DNA from: Cycas panzhihuaensis | Taxonomy: Eukaryota > Cycadophyta | NCBI GenBank assembly: GCA_023213395.1 | Contig: CM041465.1 | Span: forward strand, 109,809,741 to 109,873,740 | Reading direction: 5' to 3' | Length of the DNA: 64,000 bases | In this document: positions 1-9,359 of the stretch, one piece after another | How positions within the stretch are numbered: the stretch's first letter is position 1 | Layout of the letters: each line of letters opens with the position of its first letter | Program-made: the position numbers and the translations under genes | Notes under the pieces: model-generated | Told to the model about the DNA's origin: nothing | The model's input: only the letters and a program-made list of their open reading frames with translations | Database searches by the model: none

Positions 1-2201
1 TGGATTGAATGTTGAGATCAAGTTCCCCATGTTTGGGGAATGGATCCCTATGGACTAGTTGGTCTAGATTAGGCCTTGAGGCCCATTTAGTAGAGGAGTC
101 ACATTGAGGGGCATCCTTGGGATGCTGGGCCCTACAACGTCAGTTATCGTGAAAGCACTCCCCATGAATAAAGCACCACTTCTTCTCAAGCGAGGGATTT
201 ATCTTCCTTGCTTGAGAGGATTGGGTGTTTCCATTCCTGGGGAGAGGATCTTGGGTAGCTTATTGAATTTGTTTATTGGAGGTTGGCGACAAAGGGGCTT
301 GTAACTCAAGCCCCTTCATCGTACGTTCGAATGAACGTATGGTGGATGTAAGTGGATCTAGGGTCTTCTCAGTTGGATGAGAAGAAGACCTAGAAGATTG
401 TTGTGGTTTAGTATCCTTGGTTGGAGGTGGTGCCTCACGTTGCTATGAGGGCTTGAGAGGCTTCTTGAGTCCAGCCTGGATCTCAACAGTGTCAAGCGCT
501 AAGCACTTTGCAATCACGGAGTTGCATGTAGTCACCCCCATCTTGAGGACTTCCACATGTACTTCAGGGTGAGGTGCGTTAACGAAAAGGTCTCTCTTTA
601 ACTCCTTGGGTAACATGGCCTTAGTGGAGTGAAGAAGGTCATGAAATCGTTGCATAAAGTCACGATTCATCTCATCGTGACTTTATTTGAGTGATAGGAG
701 GGATTTCATTATGCTTTCAAATAGACGAGCTACATCAAAGTAGTTGATGAATTCATCCACCAATTACTGGAATGAAAAGATAGAACGAGCGGGAAGCCGA
801 TAAAACCACTTAAGGGCATCGCCTTGTAAAGATCGAGGGAACAATTTCATTAAGATATGGTCGTAAGCCCAGTAATCAATACATGCCATAGAAAAACTAC
901 GGACATGCTCCGCTGGGTCTTGTGAGGAAGTTCCATCAAATTTAGGAACTTCGGGAGGATAAGGCGGTAAGTTGGTCCTTAGCACCTCAATGGATAATGG
1001 CATCGATCGATAGTCCATAAAGGGACGTGCCCTTGCATGGACTATAGGATCTACAAATGGCAATGAGCAAGGAACAAATGGAGGTGGTAAACCCATCCCT
1101 CCTTGGGGAAGCACCCCTTGTTGGAAAGGGACTTGAGGATAAGCACCTTGAAAGGAAACTACGTTCCCTTGCGAAGGTGCAGTGTAAGAGACTACGCTAG
1201 ATGGTGGGAAAGAAGGGTGTGGAACCGTGTTTTACCCATATGGGCCACCTGTAGGTGGTGCAACCCCATATAGATGTAGCGAGTCCACATCATAAGTTGG
1301 AATGTTGTTCCCTTTACCCAGCCCCCAAGGTTGAGAGATATAACCTGGGGGTATGTAAAGGGAAGAACCACTAGGTTGGTTTTGGGGATATGTGGGAGTG
1401 GGTCCCACATGACTAGCAGCTAAACAACTAGTAGGACCTATAGGCCTACTAAGGAACACATGTGCCATATTAGGGGATGGCACATTAGCTTGGCTAGGAA
1501 AGGGTATGCTAACCCCCAACTGAGGGAAAGACATACCACGAGAGGGTCCTACAGAACTAAGACCATGGCGAGGGATGGAAGGTGCGACATTCGTCCTCAA
1601 GGTTGGTGTAGGAAAGGAGTAGGAGGAACACACGGGAATGAAAGGGTTGCTCGTAGTAGGAGGGGCAGGTGTGGATGAAGGTGGTAAAGGAGTGGATGAA
1701 GAAGATTCTCCATCATGCAAAACATCTTCAAACCACCTGGGACACGATTGAAGGCGAGCCGCTTGAAAGCACTTGCTAATAGCTTCAACCACATTGGTAG
1801 GAGGGGTATCTACGTGACCATAAGAGGTGGATGAGACCTCGAATGATGTAGACCCCTCAGGGTGCTCCTTGTAAGAATCACCAATCGAATGGTGGACCTC
1901 AAGAGAAAGCGTGTCTTCCACTACATGGGTAGAAGGACGGATGTCAAGGGGGTGATGTTGGTCGTCCGGGTAGAAAAAAGGATCGTCACCCTCTTGGGTG
2001 GAAAAGAGAATCATCACCCTCTTGGGTGGATCCTGGAATAGATGTAGGGAATTCATGAGTTCCTGATGTAAATGCGTGATAGGCCCAATTGAAAGGGTAT
2101 CCTTCCATGGTCGAATCGGAATCCGATGATGAAAGATGACGATACCCGGGATCTTCTAACAATGGAGGCCAACCATGTAAGTGACGAGAAAAGTGTCGCA
2201 T
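1..2201 (-). pseudogene. gag: gypsy1 gag, broken and cut by the window edge
   Basis: Gag would form the capsid and nucleocapsid of the particle. The likely start is the Met at 2201 (MRHFSRHLHG...), matching the gypsy3 gag start at 43164. Open stretches at 2201-1986, 2056-1232, 1114-764 and 670-443 are successive pieces of one gag in more than one frame, so there are frameshifts. The N-terminal half is Ser/Pro-rich and low in complexity. The retrotransposon gag domain follows (about 1050-560), with PKFDG, an LMKLFPRSLQGDALKWFY block and LLHSTKAMLPKELKRDLF. Near 140-187 is an unusual zinc knuckle, KKWCFIHGECFHDN, with the last Cys lost just after an in-frame stop. Family assignment is firm; the reading frame is dead. 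Confidence 0.85.
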
Positions 2202-2346
2202 ACAAAGCTTACCAGCACTTTAGAAGAAGGAGAGGGCTATAAGGAGTGCACATTGGGGGCTACACAACGAAGGAGATGAAGTGAAAGGAACCATTAGCAG
2301 GCAAAAATACCAACAGAAAAGGATGAAGGCTAGCTCCCTTACTGGC

Positions 2347-2368
2347 AAGTCCCCAGTATGGTCGCTAG
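2347..2368 (-). other. gypsy1 tRNA primer-binding site
   Basis: On the minus strand the LTR ends in GCATCCA. One base later comes TAGCGACCATACTGGGGAC. Gypsy3 has TGGTGACCATACTAGGGAC at the same place, so the ancestral site probably began TGGYGACC, complementary to a tRNA 3' CCA end, with G mutated to A here. I cannot say which tRNA is the primer. Confidence 0.65.
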
Positions 2369-5109
2369 TGGATGCGCATCTATGGGATAGCCACCTAGCT
2401 ACATAGGAATAGCGAGGGTAATCGATGATGGTATCGGGGTGTAGATAGAAACCTATAAGCAAGGCGAGTACCACGCAGGGCACCTCATGCACCGGAGTGC
2501 GAGTTCGAGACCTGCAGATGATACCCAACTACCTGAAGGGTGGTTCCCCACTTGGACTAGGAAGAGGGAAGGCGGAAGGTAGCCTAGATAGATTCTGGAG
2601 AAGATTCCTCCCATCTTCAGGTGGCCATAAGGGAAGGAAGAAAATCCTCAAAAGTTTCCCTATGGCAGAGGGAAACGAGTAAGGGCAAGGTAGGCGAATA
2701 GCCTACAATTAAGACCTCCTCAATTATTCAGCTAAGTGAAGGAAACTGAGGAAAGAAGAAGGGAGTGGGAATGATCAATCAATCAAAAGTTCCCCCCTTT
2801 TGAAGGAGCAATCAAGAGAAGAGAGGGTGTTAAGGTACACACAAGTAAACCAAACCAAATATGACAAGCCAAGAGAGCAAAGGTGAGGTTTACAAGCTAA
2901 AAGAAAAGGCTAAAGGGAAGAACTTGCTAAAACCCTTTCCTATAATAGGTATAGTATATGAGATATAATATACAAAATGCAAACAAAAAAGAGAGTTGAT
3001 TCCCTTTTTCTTTTATGTTGCCTAATTACTACTATGTAAATCTTTTCAAAAGAAAGAGAGTAAAACGAAACAAAAACACATACCCGAAATGAGGGCGTGA
3101 TTGAAGCAGTGAAGCTTCCACAAGATGTCCAAATTATTCCACAAAGCAACGGCAAAGGGTCATGGTAGGATGAAGCATGGAGCTTCCTTACCTTCCCTGG
3201 AAAGCGACACTAAAGTTCCAAAAAGGAAAAAGAAAGCAATAGTAGAAAATAAAATGCTATGATAAAATACGACTAAATGCACTTACCCGAGAGAGAGAAG
3301 AGAGGAGAAGTCCCTCGCGTCCTTCTTATACTTGCAAGTAAGCGTAAAGGTTCTCTTCCAGAAAAAAGAGGCTAGCAACACAAGAAGGAGCACCAAAAAC
3401 ATATATATATACACATGCCAAAACTAAATCTCTATGCATATATGTTAGTACTCATAAATCACAAGGTTACATCAATAAATTATGGTAAAAAATACTCAAA
3501 TGGATGGTAAGTAGATAGGTGAGCCTCGAAGTGGCCCACCTCTCGCAAAGGGCAACCATACCCTCCCTCAAGAAGCCACAAGGCAGCAAGGGTATGACTG
3601 TATAGCTGGTTGAAAATTGGGGTAGCAAAAGTGCAAAAGAGCCCAAGGAAGTCCTCAATGAGCCAGAGTGCTAGAGGAAGCAAACTAGGCCGTTGAGAGA
3701 AGGGTTGAGCTAGGAAAAATCTCTGGGGCTTATTCATTGCCTGGATGAGGGAAATAAGCCTGCAAACCAGCATTACAACAGGTGCAAATGCTGATTTCAA
3801 TAGCTGGAAATGGTCCTCTAATCCCTTGCCCACTCCAGGAATAGCACAGGGGCAAAGAGGAGGGTTTGGAGGGCAGCAGCCTCTTAGGGAGTATAAAGGT
3901 GGTACATAATCCACCTAGCTCTATCCTAAACCCTACGGAGCCCTCTTTGGCCATTGTCGTGGGCATGAATTATAGGAAAAGAGGCTTAAACAACAGAGAA
4001 AAATCCAAGAGAAAGACAAGAAACAAACTCTTGAAACAAGATAAGAAAACTAGTGACAAACATACACAAATCTGGGCATAAACTAAGCAAAGAAATGATA
4101 TTAAATCAATAAATACCTTGAGAGAAAGTGGGGGGCATTTGCCTATGTAAAAGCCTATTGAGAAGAGGATGGAAAACCTGAGAAAAGGTTGAAGTATAGC
4201 ATGTATGGAGCCCCAACTGAGATGGCTGAGGGAAATCCTCCTTCTAGGACCACTTGGTGACTGCCTGGGCAAGGTGACCCTGAAAACTCCTTAAGGAGGC
4301 CCTCTCCAAGGCGTGCAATGAGCTGTGAAGATGTCACAGTGAAGCTTAAGGAGAGTTGGGCGCTGAAGAGCAATTGCAGGTCTAGGAAATGCAGTTAAGC
4401 AGCAGAAGAGAGTAGACAATAGGCCATTTTTCCTTTGTATTCCTTCTAACATGAGGCAAAAGATCCTAAAAATGAGTTGAGATGGGCTTAAATACTCAGT
4501 CCCAACCCTAATCGAGCGATTAGGGCTCGACTAGCACTAAGGTAGATCAAATGACACGTGGTAATTTTGCAATAAATGTGAGAATTGCCACGACGATTTT
4601 AAAAAATAAATTATAACAGTCACACTGCGGGAAACTTCGTGGTACCGCAGTAAACATTGTGGTACCATGAAATTTACCATGGTGCAGACTGAGGCCAAAC
4701 CGCCCAAACCAGCTGTGGTTGTGGACCAGTGTATTAGGAGGCCGGCAGGGGGGTGGGCCCACCTACGCAAAGGAAAACAATGGACCGAGAGAAGGAAGAA
4801 AGGCCATCATGGGACTCAAGAATGTAACAAGGAGGCCAAATGGCGATAAGTCAATATACAAGTGATCATCACATCAATCAAGTAAGTCTTAAGGGGAGTA
4901 GGGCAGATTACAAGAGGTGCCACACTTGATGGGAGTGTTCCCCTACTATAGTCATCATAGGCTAAATAGGTGTAGATGGTGCAAACCATCTACGAAAAAC
5001 ATAACATGCAAGCAAATACTCCTCACAAAAAGCAAAAAATAGGGTGAGAAACATACCTACACTTACCTGAGTCGACTTCTCCGTATCCATTCCCGGAAGC
5101 TGGGAAACA
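2369..5109 (-). repeat. gypsy1 5' LTR
   Basis: A 2741-bp LTR. On the minus strand it begins TGTTTCCCAGCTTCCGGGAA at 5109 and ends GATGCGCATCCA at 2369. Both ends match the LTRs at 9360-12152, 40221-42998 and 51988-54757. U3 contains a repeated GGTACC/AAACTT module (about 4620-4690 on the given strand), then a TATA-like TATTTAAG near 4485-4495 read on the minus strand. That leaves roughly 600 bp of U3 and an unusually long R-U5 of about 2.1 kb. A perfect plant-type splice donor (CAGGTAAGT, 5069-5061) lies 40 bases inside the LTR start. Open frames within the LTR match nothing I recognise. Confidence 0.9.
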
Positions 5110-5456
5110 AGCTCATACAACAATTAGCTCAAAGTACAATCATACATATCCCCATGCATCTATGCACCCACACAAACATATAAACATATAAACAAAACAT
5201 ACATATCATCAATCACATTATAATACATGTCATCATATGTCAAAATGGGGTATCAATCACCCTATCTATATATACATCAAAAAGTCATGTGTCATGTTAT
5301 ACAAGTGGTGTGATACATTGTCCATGGGAAGCCGATGTCCTTGTAAGGAGGATACAATCATGTGACCATATATAGTGACCCCTTGGAGGTTCGTGCTTTC
5401 TCCTGTTAAAATCAAATACATATACCCTATCCTACTACTTCCCTGCTCCTGGGGCA

Positions 5457-7330
5457 TCATCTCCTAGTTGATGTGATCCCTCTCCTGGGGACCACATCCC
5501 TCTGAGACTCCTCCTGAGTCTCTGTAATCTCCCTGCCTTGCTCCCCTCGTCTCGTGGCCTCCTCGGGGTCATCGTTGCTGTGTGAGTCTATGCCTTGCTT
5601 CATGCTGACCTCGATGCCATGTCCTCCACCAGTCAATAGTATCGCGCCTAGATACAATCCTGCTCTATCTCCACAAGGTAGAACCTCTCCTCCATCCCCC
5701 AAAGTCACTCCTCCCGGATATGGCTCCTCCCTGAGCCTCCAATACCTACACTTGCGCCTGTAGAGCATCCCTATCGGCTCTGATGGCCTCCATCTTAGCC
5801 TTCTGTCATCCCATACGTGCCTCGTACTCCTGGGACTCTGTTATCCATATGTCTCTTACCCTTATCAATGGGGTGAAAGCTTCCATGTGACCGCCTGCCG
5901 ATCTAGGCTCATCTCCTGCCTGGATGGGAGGTTGTCCCTCTGTGTAGGTCCAAGGGAAAACCTCTCAGACTACCACCTCTACTAGCCTCTGGATATCCAC
6001 CATCCCTGTAATCCAACATACCACGTATCAGTCTATGTCTATATCGATATCAAACCAAAATCAAACCATGTATGTATCTAGCAATCAAACGACGATAGGA
6101 AATGGTCACGCCTCACCTGATGTGGCTACCGGCTCCTCGACTCAGGCGACTGCCTCTCCCTTTGGCACCCTACCAACTGTCAGTACCTCCTCCTCTGGTA
6201 CCTCCTCTACCATGGCCTCAACTCCTGGAGCATCCCTTCTCCCTGCAACTGGTGGTGTTACGACCTCTCTGGATCTCCTAACGATCTGTAGCCTCCATGC
6301 TCGGGTCATTGGGCCTCTCTCCTCTGCAGCTCCTGATGGGCCTGCCTATTCACCTACAACCCTAGATGGACCTGCCTCTCCTGTAAGTCATGATGGGCCA
6401 ACCCCATCACCTCCATCACCGCCCTTGTCATCTCCTGGGGGCACTCTTGTTCCTCCTGCCTCATCATCACTATCCCACCTCACCGTCCTGTACGGATCTG
6501 CTATGTAATATATCATGGGGAGTAGGTCTAATGATGTGGCCTCCACCAAGCGATGAACATGTGCCTAGTCCTCGGTCCCTCTCAGCCTAGTCTGCCACCT
6601 ATTCACCATCAGGGCCCACTCTGCAATGGGGTGTGATCCCCCTATCGGTACCACTGCTCCAAAGTGGTTGAAGAACCAACACTATAGTAACGTGCTATAC
6701 AAGAGTCCTCCTCTGCCTGGTACCCTAATAACGTCTAGCTGTGCGACAAGATTCACTGCTATCAGGGTGGCCCAATCCACCCGCTCTCCTACCTCACATC
6801 GGTATACCACATCCATCCATCCTCCTGGTATGTCTCTATAATTCTGTTTCTGTGAGATCCGGAATAGAATGCATAGTGTGACCAACTTCCTCACTCGAGG
6901 AACTCCCGACATAACCATAGTCTAGAGAGGCATCCCTCGCCTCTCCCATCTGTCCAAACCTATAAAAAATGTCGATGCCTCCCTATGTGCTGCCTCATTG
7001 CTAGGCAGAGCCCCTAGTGCCACCAACATCCCAGTCGCTAGTACTCCCAGTATCCTCCTGATGTCTCCAGGTGTCACTAATACATCTCCCACTTGGGGTA
7101 GGTGGAAGACATACCTCCTCCTATCCCAATACGACATAATGTCAATCAATAGCTGCTAGTCTGACATGTACTAAGGCATCCCCATGACCTTCAGTAGGCC
7201 ACATCTCTACAGGACTCCCTTGTCCTTCCTAGTCATCATCTCAATGAAGCTCAACATAGCCATCCCTATGTTCTCATAGTTCTCTACCACGATCACAACC
7301 TACAAAATACCATCCACACTAATCAGAACT
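5457..7330 (-). pseudogene. Antisense plant-mobile-domain-like gene of gypsy2
   Basis: Lies antisense to the retrotransposon between integrase and the 3' LTR. The clearest part is 7149-6682, one frame with a single stop between the two halves. It contains YVFHLPQVGDVLVTPGDIRR, then a helix-rich stretch with NYRDIPGGWMD and WATLIAVNL. This resembles the plant mobile domain (PMD, aminotransferase-like) family, whose proteins have HxFHLPxGExTxTxxDVxxILG. The frame continues to about 6510 through WALMVNRWQTRLRGTE. Then come an acidic Gly/Asp-rich linker, a short helical AKMEAIRADRDALQAQV segment near 5770-5800 and an Arg-rich tail ending near 5460. At least five stops break it. Antisense extra ORFs are known in Tat elements, but their function is not established. 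The domain call rests on motif recall, not a search. Confidence 0.7.
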
Positions 7331-7414
7331 AGCCTACACTTGCTCTCCATCCTCTAGGCTATCTCTTAGCCCTGCCTGATCAAGATTCGGGGCCCCTTGG
7401 GCCTTTATCTCTTT

Positions 7415-7530
7415 TTTTCTATAGTGCTACCTTCACACTGCACCAAACTTTGCAATACCATGGAGTTTAGCCCAGGTCCCGTGGTGATCGGGGGCCCGTG
7501 GCAAAGATCATGACACCACAATCTTTGTCA
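7415..7530 (-). promoter_or_regulatory. U3-like module upstream of the antisense gene
   Basis: The given strand reads CTGCACCAAACTTTGCAATACC at about 7438-7460. It aligns with the reverse complement of the gypsy2 LTR U3 module (9865-9935: repeated GGTACCGTGAAGTTT units) and with the same module as displayed in the minus-strand gypsy1 LTR (about 4620-4690). The module therefore faces the antisense gene, as the LTR copy faces the main transcript. An imperfect inverted repeat follows (GGCAAAGATCATGACACC then CAATCTTTGTCATGG, about 7501-7535). A TATA-like CTATAGAAAAA on the minus strand at 7425-7415 is conserved in gypsy3. Promoter function is inferred. Confidence 0.5.
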
Positions 7531-7968
7531 TGGTGCGAACGGCACCCCGCCAAAAGGGGAGGTTTTCCTGCAAAAAAACTAAAAAAAAATCCTTTTGGTG
7601 GGTCACAGCTAGGCCCACTGGGACCAAGGTAGCCTTGCCCCAGTCCTGCCTATTTCTAGGTCCAATTCGGACCTTGGGAGGCCATTTCTTGCCCATACGA
7701 GGCCTAAAAATCTACATAGAAATCACAGAAAGCAATGAACTTTAAATCACAAGACAGGTCAAGTTTTTAGTAATCCACTCACTAGATCTGGCCTGACATT
7801 CTCCATCTTATCCCCACGGTCCCAATGGCTGTCCTTCAGCTCTGATCTAATGGTCTGATCTCCCTCTGTGTACCTTCAAAGTTGGGTAGTGCTCTGCTGC
7901 GTAAGGAAATGGCTCTAGATTCGCTCGAGAGCCCATGAAAATGAATCCATTTTCCCGTTGATTTTTCT

Positions 7969-7974
7969 TATATA
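7969..7974 (+). promoter_or_regulatory. TATA box upstream of the second RNase H (gypsy2)
   Basis: TATATA in the context CTTATATAGGCGGG. The preceding 60 bases (TCGAGAGCCCATGAAAATGAA and onward) and the box itself are almost identical in gypsy3, where the box is at 50619-50624. It lies about 500 bases upstream of the RNase H reading frame. This is good evidence of a conserved element; transcription from it is inferred. Confidence 0.55.
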
Positions 7975-8492
7975 GGCGGGGCCCCCGACGAGAACTCTCT
8001 CCATTTCTGCCCTTATGATAGCCCTTTGGATCGTTCCTTGTCCTTGATCATCTTTGCCTTATGGCCCTATCTCTCGTTGTGCTCCTATATCCTTTATTTC
8101 ACTCTTTCTTACGAATGCATTTATGGCACCTAGCCAATTCATCTTTTCGCAGGGCCCCTTTTGTCTCCTTTTATGTGCCACTCCCATGCATGCCCGAGTT
8201 TATACTTGTTTGGCTCGTTTTGTTGTCCTAAACCCATTTTTGCAGCTCTTTCCTGGCCCTGGGGCCTCTAGAGGGAATGCTCCCTTCGTCCGGAGGTATT
8301 CTTTGCTTTCTAAAGCAACCTTTGGTACCCCAAGGTGCCCCTTTTCTGCCCACTCTTAGCCAGTGATTGGATAGTTTTCTCTTGTCCTTGGGTAGCATCA
8401 TTGCTAGGTCCTCTTGCCCTTTACGGCTATTTATTATTTACCATACTAGCCTCTCTTTGCTCTGACTCTCACATTATTGCATATTCTTTTTA

Positions 8493-8940
8493 TTGAGACA
8501 TTTCCTCTCATCATCCATGTCTCTCTTCATTTTTACCAATGGCAGAAGCTGCGGTAATCCTGGACCTTCTGTCGCTACATGGATTCTTCACAGCTCTTCC
8601 AGGTATGATTTCCTGTGCTCTGGAATCTTCCTCCATGAGGCCACCAATAATGAAACCCAGTACATGGCCATTATCAAGGCCCTCACTGATGCACTCTGTT
8701 TCCATCATGGATCGATTATTCTTCTTTGCGAATCCCACATTGTGGTGTTGCATCTCACCCAGGTTTACCAAGTGCAATGCCCCCACTTGAGAGCCCTTGC
8801 CTCAACCGGTCTTTTTTAGACTGTTTCAAGTCTGTCAACATCTGACACATACCTCTAGCCCTCAATGCTGAGGCGGATGGTCTCGTTCATCTCATCCTTG
8901 AGCGCTGCCTCCCTATTCTTGTTGACCATCCCTGAGGCTT
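8493..8940 (+). pseudogene. Second, archaeal-type RNase H (aRNH) of gypsy2
   Basis: RNase H would degrade the RNA strand of RNA:DNA hybrids. The domain starts at the SLFIFTNGRSCGNPGPS block, which matches the FTDGxSxGNPGP start of archaeal-type RNase H. ATNNETQYMAIIKAL, LLCESHIVVLHL and LTQVYQVQCPHLRALA follow. The frame then ends at 8819, and the last motif (LNAEADGL, 8861-8884) is in another frame, so a frameshift lies between. Catalytic residues: first Asp is Asn, Glu is Gln, second Asp is Glu, last Asp present. It would be inactive. Known biology: Tat elements carry a second RNase H beyond integrase near the 3' LTR. The gypsy3 counterpart (51085-51589) is better preserved. Confidence 0.82.
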
Positions 8941-9359
8941 GCCTGGTCGCTTTGTCACCTAAGTCTTAGCCCATCAAATAGATCTCTCTATGATCTATTT
9001 ACACCTATAAAAGTTAGCTGCTAATGAGGTTAAACTATGGCGACTACGAGGTTTGCTTACTTATCTATCTTACTTGACATCATCATGCATCTCTTTGTAT
9101 CTCTTTATGATGGGGGCAGCCCCCTCATCCTTCTAGCTTTCGGTCGATTCCCAGGTGGCATATAGGTAGACCCTATGTCATCTCCACCCTTCTCCTCGTA
9201 TCCATGCATTTCGCCATGACACTTACCAGCACCGTTGTTTCCTATTATGATCATGATATATATATATATACATACACATGTGATACTGACAGTTGTGTTT
9301 CTAGCATTTACCATCGCACCATGCTTCCAAGTGGCGAGGCTCTGCTGCCAAGGGGTTAA
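8941..9359 (+). other. gypsy2 3' untranslated region and polypurine tract
   Basis: No gene. It matches gypsy3 51590-51987. It contains a (TA)n run followed by CATACACATGTGATACTGACAG at about 9256-9290, conserved in gypsy3. It ends in the purine-rich CCAAGGGGTTAA (9348-9359) directly before the 3' LTR, the expected plus-strand primer. Confidence 0.7.

Larger units (their letters stand above)
1..5109 (-). mobile_element. gypsy1: Ty3/gypsy (Tat-like) retrotransposon, 5' end only
   Basis: Minus-strand element entering from the left edge. Reading right to left it has a 2.74 kb 5' LTR (5109 to 2369), a primer site, and gag (2201 to 1). Pol and the 3' LTR lie outside the window. The LTR edge abuts, at 5110, sequence matching the interior of gypsy3 (compare 5110 onward with about 47690 onward), so gypsy1 inserted into another copy of its own family in the opposite orientation. 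The first five flanking bases, AGCTC (5110-5114), should be repeated at the far end if it is a simple insertion. Lineage assignment comes from the gag and CHHC finger shared with gypsy3, and from the Tat-type extra genes of that family. Confidence 0.88.

Noticed and set aside
1460-1678. Plus-strand open frame across gypsy1 gag
   Set aside because: A shadow of the gag frame on the other strand; no similarity to known proteins.
8493-8819. RNase H as the normal pol RNase H of gypsy2, out of place
   Set aside because: It lies beyond pol and past the antisense gene, directly before the 3' LTR. Its FTxxxSxGNPGP and NNxAEY motifs are of the archaeal type, and gypsy3 has it in the same place.
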